Source: Lasioglossum baleicum (Eukaryota > Arthropoda > Insecta > Hymenoptera > Halictidae). Taken from it: DNA of 64,000 nucleotides. Of the stretch, positions 1 through 9,730 are shown piece by piece. The notes below the pieces were generated by a model. It made no database searches. It was not told where the DNA came from and was given only the letters and a program-made list of their open reading frames with translations. The position numbers were made by a program, and so were the translations under genes. How positions within the stretch are numbered: the stretch's first letter is position 1; each line of letters starts with the position of its first letter. Where the stretch lies: positions 310,001 to 374,000 of the forward strand of contig NW_027469113.1 of the NCBI RefSeq assembly GCF_051020765.1. The letters run 5' to 3'.

Positions 1-1399
1 TACGGTTAGGGGAAGCGCTCGTCGACCGATTCGACCCTCGCAGGTATGCGTCACCGTAACGGTCCGGCGACGCTTGTGTAAACATCCTCGACCGTTCTCG
101 ATAAGGAGACTCTTCGCGCCGATAGTCTTGTCTTGAGTTACTTGAATAATCGTTTCGTCGATACGGCGACGGAGAACGATTAAAATTATCGCGTTGATAC
201 GGCGACGGAGAACGATTGAAATTATCGCGTTGGTACGGCGAGTCTGAGCGATAATTCTTTTCTCGGTGATACGGAGACGAATTTCTTTCGGAACGATAAT
301 TTTCATAAGAATCTAAAAATCGTACTTGTTTATCCGCGCGTTCATAGCGTACGCGGTCGAGCTCGAGATATTTGTAGCTAACAATAGCTTCGTCAAAAAC
401 TGTGCGCAACGTTTCGTTTCTGAAAGAACGGACTTCTGAGCGGAGTCGCGGGATTAAACCACGAATGAAACTATCGCGTGTTAACTTGTCGATTTCAGTC
501 TTGTTCGGCGAAGAGCGGTAACAGTCTAGAATTGCTGAACGAAGATCTTTCACACGACTGATAAATTGTAAAATATGTTCATTCGCGTACATATAAACGC
601 TGGTTAATTCTCCTTTATAATACTCTACCGTATGATGCGGCCCGAATACATCTTTTAAACGGTTAGAAATATCTGCGACATATTCTATTAATTCATCTTC
701 TACGGCGGTGTATGCGCGTCCTCGTAGCTTACTAATAATTAGTTTTGCAAACGTTTTCTCTGCGTGTCGAGGGATCAAGTCACGCGCGCGTTGACAAGCT
801 CTGGTAAATTGCAGAACTGGGATATTTGTCCCGTCGAACGTTGGAATTGAGTCTATCGCGGCGCGCATTACTAACCGCGAATCTTCTCTTTCAAGCGCGT
901 GATTTTCGGGCGGCGGCATCCCGTTACGATTATAATCGCTCTCGCCTCGAAAAGCGTTCATACGCGGCATTTCATCTCTTCGCGTAGTGAGCGGATAATT
1001 ATTCAATGGATATGACTGCGATTCTAATTCTCGTCGCGGCGTAACGTTATCGCGTGTTTCTATATTCTCTAGCTCATCGTCGACAAGAACCTCGGTTTCT
1101 GTCTGTACACTACTAGTTCCTTGCTTTAATTTATCAACGAGTTCTTTATCGCGTGTTAACTGCGATCGTAGCTCGTCTAATTCCGCACGCTCTTTATTGA
1201 TCGCGGCGGTAATTTCGGCTCTATCTTTATCTAGCAACTCGCGGCTCTGTCTCACGGATTCACTTTCGTTTCTGATTCGAATCTCTTTCAACCGCAGTGA
1301 CTCCTTGTACGCGTTCAACTCGCTTTCGGTAATTTTCGCGTTTTTCACTTCACCACCTTTCTGCTTCGTACGCGTATTGTCTGAGGGACCGTCTGCCAT
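1..1399 (-). CDS. gag: Gag polyprotein of A1, N-terminal part (truncated by window edge)
   Basis: The reading frame starts at an ATG at 1399 and runs open to the window edge. It matches the first 466 residues of the 605-aa Gag of A2-A6. Visible parts are a charged coiled-coil-like N-terminus, the central Gag domain (rich in VLQF, LRGRAY and EHILQFI-type motifs) and the start of the arginine/serine/tyrosine-rich tail with its repeated PYQRDNFNRSPS unit. The zinc knuckle lies beyond the edge. Role by family knowledge: capsid and RNA packaging. Confidence 0.92.
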   Translation of the reverse strand, partial: MADGPSDNTRTKQKGGEVKNAKITESELNAYKESLRLKEIRIRNESESVRQSRELLDKDRAEITAAINKERAELDELRSQLTRDKELVDKLKQGTSSVQTETEVLVDDELENIETRDNVTPRRELESQSYPLNNYPLTTRRDEMPRMNAFRGESDYNRNGMPPPENHALEREDSRLVMRAAIDSIPTFDGTNIPVLQFTRACQRARDLIPRHAEKTFAKLIISKLRGRAYTAVEDELIEYVADISNRLKDVFGPHHTVEYYKGELTSVYMYANEHILQFISRVKDLRSAILDCYRSSPNKTEIDKLTRDSFIRGLIPRLRSEVRSFRNETLRTVFDEAIVSYKYLELDRVRYERADKQVRFLDSYENYRSERNSSPYHREKNYRSDSPYQRDNFNRSPSPYQRDNFNRSPSPYRRNDYSSNSRQDYRREESPYRERSRMFTQASPDRYGDAYLRGSNRSTSASPNR

Positions 1400-1414
1400 C
1401 GCGATCGCTGGACT

Positions 1415-1432
1415 ATCCCACCGCTGCCACCA
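1415..1432 (-). other. Primer binding site, A1 (tRNA-Leu)
   Basis: On the minus strand this reads TGGTGGCAGCGGTGGGAT, four bases (AATT) after the LTR end. It is complementary to the 3' end of insect tRNA-Leu (AAG/TAG type, from my knowledge of tRNA sequences) including its CCA. Confidence 0.85.
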
Positions 1433-1436
1433 AATT

Positions 1437-2754
1437 TGTTACGTCCCGGGACGTCGGACGGTTAAAAATATATAAATTCACCGACCGCGACACGGATAGA
1501 AACGTACACGAAATTATTCCAGCTTTGAAACCACGCGGCGAGTACTTCCACGTCTGAATCGGGAACCGCGAAGCTACAGTCTTGACAATTTCACGCGTAT
1601 ACAATATAATCGGACTCACCGAGAAGAACGCCGTTAATACTATGAAGAATTGTCTGCGGAGGAGCTTCCTCGATGTCGTGATGAGAAGGAAGCGACGGAC
1701 CGCATACGTAGACGCTCGCTCAAGCGTACGATGCGTTTCAGCTTTTCCTTGCAGCATACGATAACGCCCGCTACAGCGTACGATGAGGTTCAGCTTCTCC
1801 TTGCTGCATATGAAGACGCTCGCTAAAGCGTACGATGAATCCACGTAGTGAACGATGCGTCCGTTCAATTGTTGCGAGCGATGGAATCGTTCGATTGTAG
1901 AATAAGCAGTGAGAACTGCTGGTTTGCGTTATAAGTAGCAATGATAATTGCTGATTTAATCGTTGCGAGCGGCGTAGCGGCTCGTTCGATGCGAACGTTG
2001 CGTTCGTTGATGAAGTAATGAAAATTACTGTTTGAATGCGTTGCGAGCGGCGAAGCTGCTCGTTCGATGCGAAGAATGGAGATTGTTCTACTCGTAGAAC
2101 TTTCGAAGATTCGAAAATGGAACTCGAAGTTGAAATAAAATATAATAAACGGCGAACTGGGATCCCGTGAATAAATGTGACTCTAGGCTTAAGATTCAGG
2201 AAATAAAATATATTTGAAGCAAACTGTAGAGTACAACTCTATGAGATACAACGTCGGAATATTTCTAAGTACTAGAACCGGAGAAAATCGGAGAGAGGAG
2301 ACAGGCTCGGAAGGAGGCCTGTGCTCGCTCGTAGTCGAGAAGCGAATCTCCCCGACTGCTCAGCACGCTCGCTGCGTTCGACTGGCCGCCGGTGGAGTGG
2401 GGGAAGCGACGCAGTGGGGCGCGCCGCTGTACAGTGGTGGGGCGCGCTAGCGCGTGAAGCGTACTGGCGAGCGTCTCAGGCGCTCGCGCGTTCATCGTAA
2501 CAGAAACATAAAATCTTTAATATGTTATTAAAAATACTAAATATGCAATATAAAATACAGAACTTTGGTCAACTGCTCGGTAAGTATTCCAGGTATAAGG
2601 TAAGTATAAAAAGGTAAGTAAAATTATATATGTAAGGATCTTAAGACTAGGTGTTCGTGTTACATAATCTGTGTACTTATAACTATTAATATAACCTAGT
2701 ATCTTGACTATAATACAGACGCTGAAAGGCGTCAACACGTCAGCGGACGTGACA
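1437..2754 (-). repeat. A1 5' LTR (1318 bp)
   Basis: It starts TGTCACG and ends CGTAACA on the minus strand and matches the other nine A LTRs. It has the env-type haplotype at LTR bases 208 and 405. Right of it comes TTAA and then the C fragment. Confidence 0.95.
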
Positions 2755-2829
2755 TTAATATTTAATCTTAGCCTAGAATCGAGGTACGGTCCTCGATTCG
2801 ACCAACGTCGGAGGTCGTCCGACGTAACA
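2755..2829 (+). repeat. End of a third LTR family (C), 75-bp fragment
   Basis: The 75 bp between the A1 LTR and the B1 protease fragment match neither A nor B. They end in GACGTAACA, the same terminus as A and B LTRs, and are followed by AAGA at exactly the point where the B sequence reads AAGAAAAC, as a 4-bp target duplication would give. Two perfect inverted repeats sit inside: GAATCGAGG/CCTCGATTC and ACGTCGGA/TCCGACGT. I read it as the 3' end of another LTR element inserted in B1 and later interrupted by A1. The family assignment is inference. Confidence 0.5.
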
Positions 2830-3172
2830 AAGAAAACTTCCCAATTAACATCGACGGAATCCTCGGTTCTCCCTTCTTCAGAACAGGAGCCGAGATCTCC
2901 TTTGCGAATGAATACATTACGATAGGAAACATTCGGGTTCCCTTCTCGAACCCTTGCGCGCCCACGGCTGAGCCTCGCGATAAATTGGCAGCAGAGGTTA
3001 TTTCAATGCCTTCGTCTATGACCAACGATCTCGTTAAAACTCCAGCCGCCAAGCGTGAGGAACATTCGGCAAGGAACGTTCGAGTGTCTTCCTCAAATCC
3101 TCGTGCACCCGCGGTCAGACCTTGCAGAGCCCCGGTGACGGAGGTTATTTCAATGCCTCCTCGGGATTCGAT
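2830..3172 (+). pseudogene. B1 protease-linker fragment, left part
   Basis: The translation matches the end of the B protease domain (GILGSPF motif) and the following linker of the intact B3 frame. The catalytic DTG end is missing. One substitution (Thr for Met in the IMIGN stretch) separates it from B2/B3. The frame is interrupted after the Ile codon at 3170-3172 by A2 and resumes at 12790. It is a dead fragment: no start, no active site. Confidence 0.88.
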
Positions 3173-4490
3173 TGTTACGTCCCGGGACGTCGGACGGTTA
3201 AAAATATATAAATTCACCGACCGCGACACGGATAGAAACGTACACGAAATTATTCCAGTTTTGAAACCACGCGGCGAGTACTTCCACGTCTGAATCGGGA
3301 ACCGCGAAGCTACAGTCTTGACAATTTCACGCGTATACAATATAATCGGACTCACCGAGAAGAACGCCGTTAATACTATGAAGAATTGTCTGCGGAGGAG
3401 CTTCCTCGATGTCGTGATGAGAAGGAAGCGACGGACCGCATACGTAGACGCTCGCTCAAGCGTACGATGCGTTTCAGCTTTTCCTTGCAGCATACGATAA
3501 CGCCCGCTACAGCGTACGATGAGGTTCAGCTTCTCCTTGCTGCATATGAAGACGCTCGCTAAAGCGTACGATGAATCCACGTAGTGAACGATGCGTCCGT
3601 TCAATTGTTGCGAGCGATGGAATCGTTCGATTGTAGAATAAGCAGTGAGAACTGCTGGTTTGCGTTATAAGTAGCAATGATAATTGCTGATTTAATCGTT
3701 GCGAGCGGCGTAGCGGCTCGTTCGATGCGAACGTTGCGTTCGTTGATGAAGTAATGAAAATTACTGTTTGAATGCGTTGCGAGCGGCGAAGCTGCTCGTT
3801 CGATGCGAAGAATGGAGATTGTTCTACTCGTAGAACTTTCGAAGATTCGAAAATGGAACTCGAAGTTGAAATAAAATATAATAAACGGCGAACTGGGATC
3901 CCGTGAATAAATGTGACTCTAGGCTTAAGATTCAGGAAATAAAATATATTTGAAGCAAACTGTAGAGTACAACTCTATGAGATACAACGTCGGAATATTT
4001 CTAAGTACTAGAACCGGAGAAAATCGGAGAGAGGAGACAGGCTCGGAAGGAGGCCTGTGCTCGCTCGTAGTCGAGAAGCGAATCTGCCCGACTGCTCAGC
4101 ACGCTCGCTGCGTTCGACTGGCCGCCGGTGGAGTGGGGGAAGCGACGCAGTGGGGCGCGCCGCTGTACAGTGGTGGGGCGCGCTAGCGCGTGAAGCGTAC
4201 TGGCGAGCGTCTCAGGCGCTCGCGCGTTCATCGTAACAGAAACATAAAATCTTTAATATGTTATTAAAAATACTAAATATGCCATATAAAATACAGAACT
4301 TTGGTCAACTGCTCGGTAAGTATTCCAGGTATAAGGTAAGTATAAAAAGGTAAGTAAAATTATATATGTAAGGATCTTAAGACTAGGTGTTCGTGTTACA
4401 TAATCTGTGTACTTATAACTATTAATATAACCTAGTATCTTGACTATAATACAGACGCTGAAAGGCGTCAACACGTCAGCGGACGTGACA
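3173..4490 (-). repeat. A2 3' LTR (1318 bp)
   Basis: It ends at the inner side with the purine tract at 4491-4501. It differs from the 5' LTR of the same element by one noticed base at 3259. Confidence 0.96.
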
Positions 4491-4501
4491 TCTCCCTTCC
4501 C
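4491..4501 (-). other. Polypurine tract of A2
   Basis: GGGAAGGGAGA on the minus strand ends directly at the 3' LTR and should prime plus-strand DNA synthesis. A 13-bp perfect stem-loop (4507-4542) lies just upstream. Confidence 0.85.
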
Positions 4502-4626
4502 GGGGGAAAAATAATTTTCGACGGCAGTTGAAAATTATTTTTCGCATCATACATCACACTTGCATACTTCATACAACATTCCAAGTTCGATATTGCACTT
4601 TTCGCATGTATAACATTTTTCGCGCA

Positions 4627-5538
4627 CTAGTCGTCCACCGAGAACTTTTCCGAATCGACTAAATCGTTTTCGTCACTATCACCAACACTTGGGGATTTCT
4701 CGTTCAGATCGTTGGCGGTCGCCAAGTCTTCCTCTGAATTGATGACGTACTTCTTTGTGATCGTAAGTAATCCGTCTCCCTCGTCCTCTGAAGGTAGTGT
4801 TGGTGAAGGTGGAGGTGTAGATGGGAGGCTCCGCTCCTTGTCCTCCTCCAGTATCATCTGTCGCAATGTTTCCGGGATTAATTGCATTGCGATGGCCAGT
4901 TCGAGTGTGCATTCTGTGCACGCCAGTGGAGGTTTCTGAGCACAGATTTTCCTCTTGCAGGTGTCGCACTCGTTCTTCAGGCTTGTCTGTATAGAGTGTA
5001 TATGGAACACTTCTACATTCTTCAAGCTGTGGCCGCAGTCTTCGCAAAACTCCCTGCCCTCGCTGTTTGCAATAATTTTCCCTTTGAAACAGTAATAGCC
5101 CTGGATACTGGATACGTAATCCCAGAGTTTTTGCAGGACCTTCCTGTGTCGGTATGCTAGAGCTGTTTCTGCGTTGGTTTCGGTTTCCCCCTCGGAGTCG
5201 CTTTCCGAATCGTCCAAGTCCTTCATCCCGGCTTCGTATTGGATCTCCCTCAGGTAAACCAATATCGTAGCTAAGTCCTCGCTGCATTCGAGGCATTCTG
5301 GGATTGGCTGCTCCTTGCATAGCTTTTGTTCGCAGACATGGCACTTGTTGTCCATGTCGATCAACATCTCGTGAACGTCCTCGGGCGTCACGCTGTCCTG
5401 CATTAGGCTGCACTCCTTGCAAAATTGCTGCTTCTGCTCGTTTCGATATATTTCCCCTACGTAGCAGCGATAGTCGTCGAAGGCTTCCAGGTACTCGGCG
5501 CGCTTGTCGGCCAGTGTTCTGGGTGTTCCCTGACTCAT
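4627..5538 (-). CDS. Cysteine-rich accessory protein with duplicated eight-Cys module (A2)
   Basis: A 303-aa frame from an ATG at 5538, in the place where env would sit. Residues 25-85 and 150-210 each hold eight cysteines with exactly the same spacing (C-x14-C-x2-C-x22-C-x2-C-x4-C-x7-C-x2-C), suggesting a duplicated zinc-binding domain. The acidic C-terminus, ending in KFSVDD, is homologous to the cytoplasmic tail of the A4 Env. The gene overlaps the 3' end of the pol frame and would need a spliced or internal message. I do not recognise the family. It is identical in A3 and A5. Confidence 0.8.
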   Translation of the reverse strand: MSQGTPRTLADKRAEYLEAFDDYRCYVGEIYRNEQKQQFCKECSLMQDSVTPEDVHEMLIDMDNKCHVCEQKLCKEQPIPECLECSEDLATILVYLREIQYEAGMKDLDDSESDSEGETETNAETALAYRHRKVLQKLWDYVSSIQGYYCFKGKIIANSEGREFCEDCGHSLKNVEVFHIHSIQTSLKNECDTCKRKICAQKPPLACTECTLELAIAMQLIPETLRQMILEEDKERSLPSTPPPSPTLPSEDEGDGLLTITKKYVINSEEDLATANDLNEKSPSVGDSDENDLVDSEKFSVDD

Positions 5539-8500
5539 CGTTGTGGTGAACTGGTTGACCGTTGGGGGGTGTTGACTGCGTGAGGTCCTTGAGCGCACTG
5601 AGCGTGGGACCCGTGTGTCGGTTCCTCCTGCGTCCAGTGGTAGGAGAGGGAGAGGGGGTAAACACGGCTGTGTTTATGTTTGGCGGCTCGAGCGGTTTCG
5701 CTTTCCCTCGGGCTGCGCTCGTTGTTATGATCGAGAAGGCGGTTGCCTTCTTCGCACGCTTGAGTTTGTTTACGTGGACTATACGAGTCCCTTTCTTAAA
5801 CGTTATTTCTACGTTATTGTCGCTTAACATTTTTACTACTTTGTACGGTCCCGTGTATTCGGCGTCGAACTTATTCTTACGCGGTTCCTTTAGTAAAAAT
5901 ACGTCGTCTCCGACGGTAAAGCTTTGCTCGTTGACCTTTCGGTCGTAGTATTTTTTTGATCGTAACTTCGCATTTTCTAAATTCTCTCGGGCCCTGCCCA
6001 GCGTTCCTTCAATTTTCGTCTGCAGATCTTCTAAGTACCCGTTATATGACTCATTCGTTAGATCGTTCATTACCGTGTTAGCTGAAGGCGTGCGCGCCGT
6101 GGTGCCGAACACGAGTTCATGCGGCGTGAAAAGCGTGCCCTCGTGTACGCTGGTGTTGTATGAAAACATTGCTAGCGGTAACCATTCATCCCAATTATCG
6201 CGCTCGGTATACTGTTTTAGATATTCCGTCAGCACGTGATGGGATCGTTCTATCGAGCCATTCGACTGAGGTCTAAATGCGGTCGTTTTGAATCGTGTAA
6301 TTTTGAATTTCTTCGCTATGTTCTTCATGAGCGAGCTCAAGAAGTTGGTCCCCTGGTCTGTAAGAATCGCTTTAGGAGCCCCGAAACGACAAATAAAGTG
6401 CTCTGTGAATGCTTGCGCGGTATCTATCGCCGTCGCGGATTTCAGCGGGATAGCGAGTGAATATTTCGTCAAGAGGTCCTGGATCGTTAATACGTAGTTA
6501 AAGCCGTTAGGGGATTGCGGAAGCGGGCCTACTATGTCCATAGAGATCTTGTCGAAAGATTTGCCAGGTGTATCGGTAATCACCATCGGCTGTCGCGTCT
6601 TAACTCTGACCAATTTTAGCCTTTCGCACGACCGACAAGAATTGACGAAATTCTGAACGTCTTTCTTGAGAGAAGACCAGAAATACTTTTCCCGTATCCT
6701 GCGATACGTCTTAGTGATGCCTTTATGGCCAGCAAAGGCAGAGCAATGATTTTCGATCATTATGTCCGTGCGCTGCTCTGGAGGAGGAATAATGATTTCG
6801 TTTGAACATATGAAAATCTGAGTCTGTGTCTGAGAGAAAAGTTTTAGTATCGTTTTCTGTATATCTGGCCATGCCGTATCGTCAATGAACGTCTTAGATA
6901 CGCTAAACGAGGTGAGCTGAAGCTCTAAAACGACGTCGAGGAGGGATCTGAAGGATTCCAATAAATCCTCGTACGGAGCCGTGTGCATTGGCGTTTCCTT
7001 GACCGGTAGAATAATCAATTTCTTTTCGTTAGATAGGTTAAGTACTTTCGCCCTGCATAAAGCTGGCGGAGAAAATGAAGGGATTTTATTCGCCACGACC
7101 AGGTCTGTTGCTCCTGTATCCAGTGGCTGTCCGTCCATTGTCATGAAAATTACCAAATTGTCATTCCTCATTGTGAGGCGGTCTCGTGTATGTATTATTG
7201 TACGGCGTGTCAGCGACGCTTGTTCATTGTGAGACTCAAAAATGTCGTCCGATTCTGAGGTCGTCGGTAAGTCTCGTTCGTCATTGTCGACGGAATTTAT
7301 TTCTCTGCGAGACGGAGAACTGATCGTGGACGAACGAGGTGTTGCATGCTTTGGCGAAGGAGACCTCGGCGAGGGAGTGGACAGAGGCAGTGGACGGGTG
7401 GACGGCGTTTCCGATTTCGTGCCTTTCTTCGATACGGCATCGAAAAGGCCGGAGGAATCTGAGTCGTCGACGGTAGACATCGCGAGCGCGGGTACAGGAT
7501 TTCGCGAGAGGGCGTCCGCGTTAAGATTCGTTTTCCCCGACTTGTACGTGATTCTATAGTCAAATTCTGCTAATTTCAACCTCCATCGTAATAAGCGAGA
7601 CGTGGGGTCCTTCACTGAATTCATCCAGACCAAGGGCTGGTGATCAGTTATTAGATTGAATTTATGGCCGTACACGTACGGTCGGAAGTATTGGGTACAG
7701 TAAATAATAGCCAAGCATTCCTTTTCTATAGTTGAATAATTCAACTCGGCCCCATTTAGAAGTCTTGAGGCGTATGCGATAGGACGATCTTTACCCGGTT
7801 CATCCTGACTAAGAACACCTCCGATCGCGTAGCCGGATGCGTCGGTCGTAATATTAAATTCTTTGCTGAAGTCCGGGTACTGCAGCAATGGTTCCGTTGT
7901 CAATATTTCACGCAGCGTACTGAATGCCTCCTCGTGTTTGGCCTCCCACACAAATTTACAATCTTTTTTGAGAAGGCTCGCGAGGGGTTTAGAGATCTGC
8001 GAAAATTTCGGAATAAACCGTCGGTAGTAGCCCGCCAGACCCAGGAATTCTCGAATCCCTTTCACGTTTTTTGGTCTGGGGAAGTTTTTGACGGCGGAGA
8101 TTTTCTTGGGGCAAGGCTTTACGCCTTCTTCGCCAATTACGTGTCCCAAATACGCGACTTCGCGGTGCAGAAACCCGCATTTGGAGGGCTGCAACTTAAG
8201 GTTGGCTTCGCGTAGCCTGTGAGCCAATTTATTAAATTTTGTTAGATGTTCTGCAAGGCTGCGCGCGTAAATGACGATATCATCTAAGTATACAAACAGT
8301 TCGATGCCTTGCAGACCCGTGAGCACATTATCCATTAATCGCTGGAATGTAGCCGGCGCGTTTCTTAAACCGAAAGGCATGCGTTTGAATTCGTAATGGC
8401 CATAAGGCGTCGAAAATGCCGTTTTAGCCGCGTCGCTCGGCTCCATTCCGATCTGGTGAAACCCGTTGGCCAGGTCGAACACACTAAAATATTTCGCGCT

Positions 8501-9730
8501 GCCCAGTTGGTCGAGAATTTCCAAAATACTGGGGAGCGGGTACGCGTCCGGAACAGATTTCTCATTTAACGCTCGGAAATCTATAACCATACGCCAACGC
8601 TTATTCCCGTGTTCATCGGCCTTCTTCGGTACAATCCATAGCGGGCTATTATACGGGGACGTCGACGGAGTGACGATATCCTGCTCAAGCAATTCTTTCA
8701 TTTGCTTGTTTATTTCGTCGCGGTGTATCGGCGGGTACCGATATTGTTTCACGTGAATTGGCGTTTTGTCCGTCGTTATGATTTCGTGTTGAACCTTATT
8801 GGTTTTCCCTAATCTATCGCCGGGGAGGTGAAAGAGGTCGTGGTTCTCTCGTATTAGACCGTCCACGTGCCGGCGTTCTTCGTCGTTCAAGTGATTGGTA
8901 TTAATAATACTGAGAATTTCTTCATACCGCTCAGGAAGTGAGCGCGTTCCTGCATTAGGACCCGACATTGAAAAGACCTTAGCAGAGTCGAGACCGTCGA
9001 GATTTACGATATCTTCCACCTCTTCTAACTCTAAGTTCGGTACAGGAATATCTACCGGCTGATCTGTTATATTTATGCAACGTATGAAAGCTTTACCATC
9101 GGAAATTTTCGCGATGCATTCAGGCATTAGTATGCCGGGGGCGATTTCTCGCCTTCGCAGATACCCGATCTCGGGGCCAGTGGCATTTACCGCGATGCAC
9201 ACTGCCGATCGTGGTTCAATATGGCAATTCTTGCTTGAGGCGAAGGAGAATTTATTACCAAGCCAATTGACGCTCTGGTCTTGGTAAGAAATTTCGGCTC
9301 CTTTCATTAAAAACGCCGAGCCGAGGACGCCGTCGGAAGGGACACCGAAGTGGTCCGGGACGATGTGAAATTCGACGGGCGTATCGGCGATGGTTAATTG
9401 CGTAGATCCCAAAGTCGGAACAATTTCGTCGGTTATTCCGGTTACGAAGATTCTATTCTGTCGGTCTACGATAGCGTTCGATTTCAAAAGCGATTCTTTT
9501 ATCAGATTCGGTTCGGCGCCTGTGTCGACCATAACCGTGGTGGTCCGCGTTAATTCCGGCATTGAGATAGTCACATGCGGAATGGCAGAGTTTGGATCGA
9601 GCGTAATTTTCGTTACTCGTTGTTTTCCGCGGTGCTCTTCGTGTTCGAAATCGTTCGTACGAATTTCTGATTCTGTTCCTCCCGTCGATAATTCGCGGCG
9701 GACGGGAGGGATGTCCCGTTTCCCGACTGG
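4679..9730 (-). CDS. pol: Pol polyprotein of A2: protease, RT, RNase H, integrase
   Basis: The frame is open from 9730 and overlaps the gag end by 118 nt in the -1 frame, so it is probably made as Gag-Pol by -1 frameshifting. The order is retropepsin (DTGA), reverse transcriptase (YLDD), RNase H (TDASG), then integrase with an HHCC zinc site, D,D-35-E core and SH3-like C-terminus. This order defines Ty3/gypsy. The integrase part ends near 5750. The last ~290 codons are arginine-rich and lie opposite the accessory gene in another frame, so they may not be a real domain. No internal stop or frameshift is seen. Confidence 0.95.
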   Translation of the reverse strand, partial: PVGKRDIPPVRRELSTGGTESEIRTNDFEHEEHRGKQRVTKITLDPNSAIPHVTISMPELTRTTTVMVDTGAEPNLIKESLLKSNAIVDRQNRIFVTGITDEIVPTLGSTQLTIADTPVEFHIVPDHFGVPSDGVLGSAFLMKGAEISYQDQSVNWLGNKFSFASSKNCHIEPRSAVCIAVNATGPEIGYLRRREIAPGILMPECIAKISDGKAFIRCINITDQPVDIPVPNLELEEVEDIVNLDGLDSAKVFSMSGPNAGTRSLPERYEEILSIINTNHLNDEERRHVDGLIRENHDLFHLPGDRLGKTNKVQHEIITTDKTPIHVKQYRYPPIHRDEINKQMKELLEQDIVTPSTSPYNSPLWIVPKKADEHGNKRWRMVIDFRALNEKSVPDAYPLPSILEILDQLGSAKYFSVFDLANGFHQIGMEPSDAAKTAFSTPYGHYEFKRMPFGLRNAPATFQRLMDNVLTGLQGIELFVYLDDIVIYARSLAEHLTKFNKLAHRLREANLKLQPSKCGFLHREVAYLGHVIGEEGVKPCPKKISAVKNFPRPKNVKGIREFLGLAGYYRRFIPKFSQISKPLASLLKKDCKFVWEAKHEEAFSTLREILTTEPLLQYPDFSKEFNITTDASGYAIGGVLSQDEPGKDRPIAYASRLLNGAELNYSTIEKECLAIIYCTQYFRPYVYGHKFNLITDHQPLVWMNSVKDPTSRLLRWRLKLAEFDYRITYKSGKTNLNADALSRNPVPALAMSTVDDSDSSGLFDAVSKKGTKSETPSTRPLPLSTPSPRSPSPKHATPRSSTISSPSRREINSVDNDERDLPTTSESDDIFESHNEQASLTRRTIIHTRDRLTMRNDNLVIFMTMDGQPLDTGATDLVVANKIPSFSPPALCRAKVLNLSNEKKLIILPVKETPMHTAPYEDLLESFRSLLDVVLELQLTSFSVSKTFIDDTAWPDIQKTILKLFSQTQTQIFICSNEIIIPPPEQRTDIMIENHCSAFAGHKGITKTYRRIREKYFWSSLKKDVQNFVNSCRSCERLKLVRVKTRQPMVITDTPGKSFDKISMDIVGPLPQSPNGFNYVLTIQDLLTKYSLAIPLKSATAIDTAQAFTEHFICRFGAPKAILTDQGTNFLSSLMKNIAKKFKITRFKTTAFRPQSNGSIERSHHVLTEYLKQYTERDNWDEWLPLAMFSYNTSVHEGTLFTPHELVFGTTARTPSANTVMNDLTNESYNGYLEDLQTKIEGTLGRARENLENAKLRSKKYYDRKVNEQSFTVGDDVFLLKEPRKNKFDAEYTGPYKVVKMLSDNNVEITFKKGTRIVHVNKLKRAKKATAFSIITTSAARGKAKPLEPPNINTAVFTPSPSPTTGRRRNRHTGPTLSALKDLTQSTPPNGQPVHHNDESGNTQNTGRQARRVPGSLRRLSLLRRGNISKRAEAAILQGVQPNAGQRDARGRSRDVDRHGQQVPCLRTKAMQGAANPRMPRMQRGLSYDIGLPEGDPIRSRDEGLGRFGKRLRGGNRNQRRNSSSIPTQEGPAKTLGLRIQYPGLLLFQRENYCKQRGQGVLRRLRPQLEECRSVPYTLYTDKPEERVRHLQEENLCSETSTGVHRMHTRTGHRNAINPGNIATDDTGGGQGAEPPIYTSTFTNTTFRGRGRRITYDHKEVRHQFRGRLGDRQRSEREIPKCW

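Larger units (their letters stand above)
1..2754 (-). mobile_element. Ty3/gypsy element A1, 5' part, cut by window edge
   Basis: This is the 5' end of a family A element on the minus strand. It holds a 5' LTR (1437-2754), a primer site and the first 466 codons of gag; the rest lies left of the window. The LTR carries the two base variants seen in the env-type copy A4 (T at LTR base 208 and G at 405, read on the element strand), so A1 may be an env-type copy, but its pol or env part is not visible. No target duplication can be checked. Confidence 0.93.
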
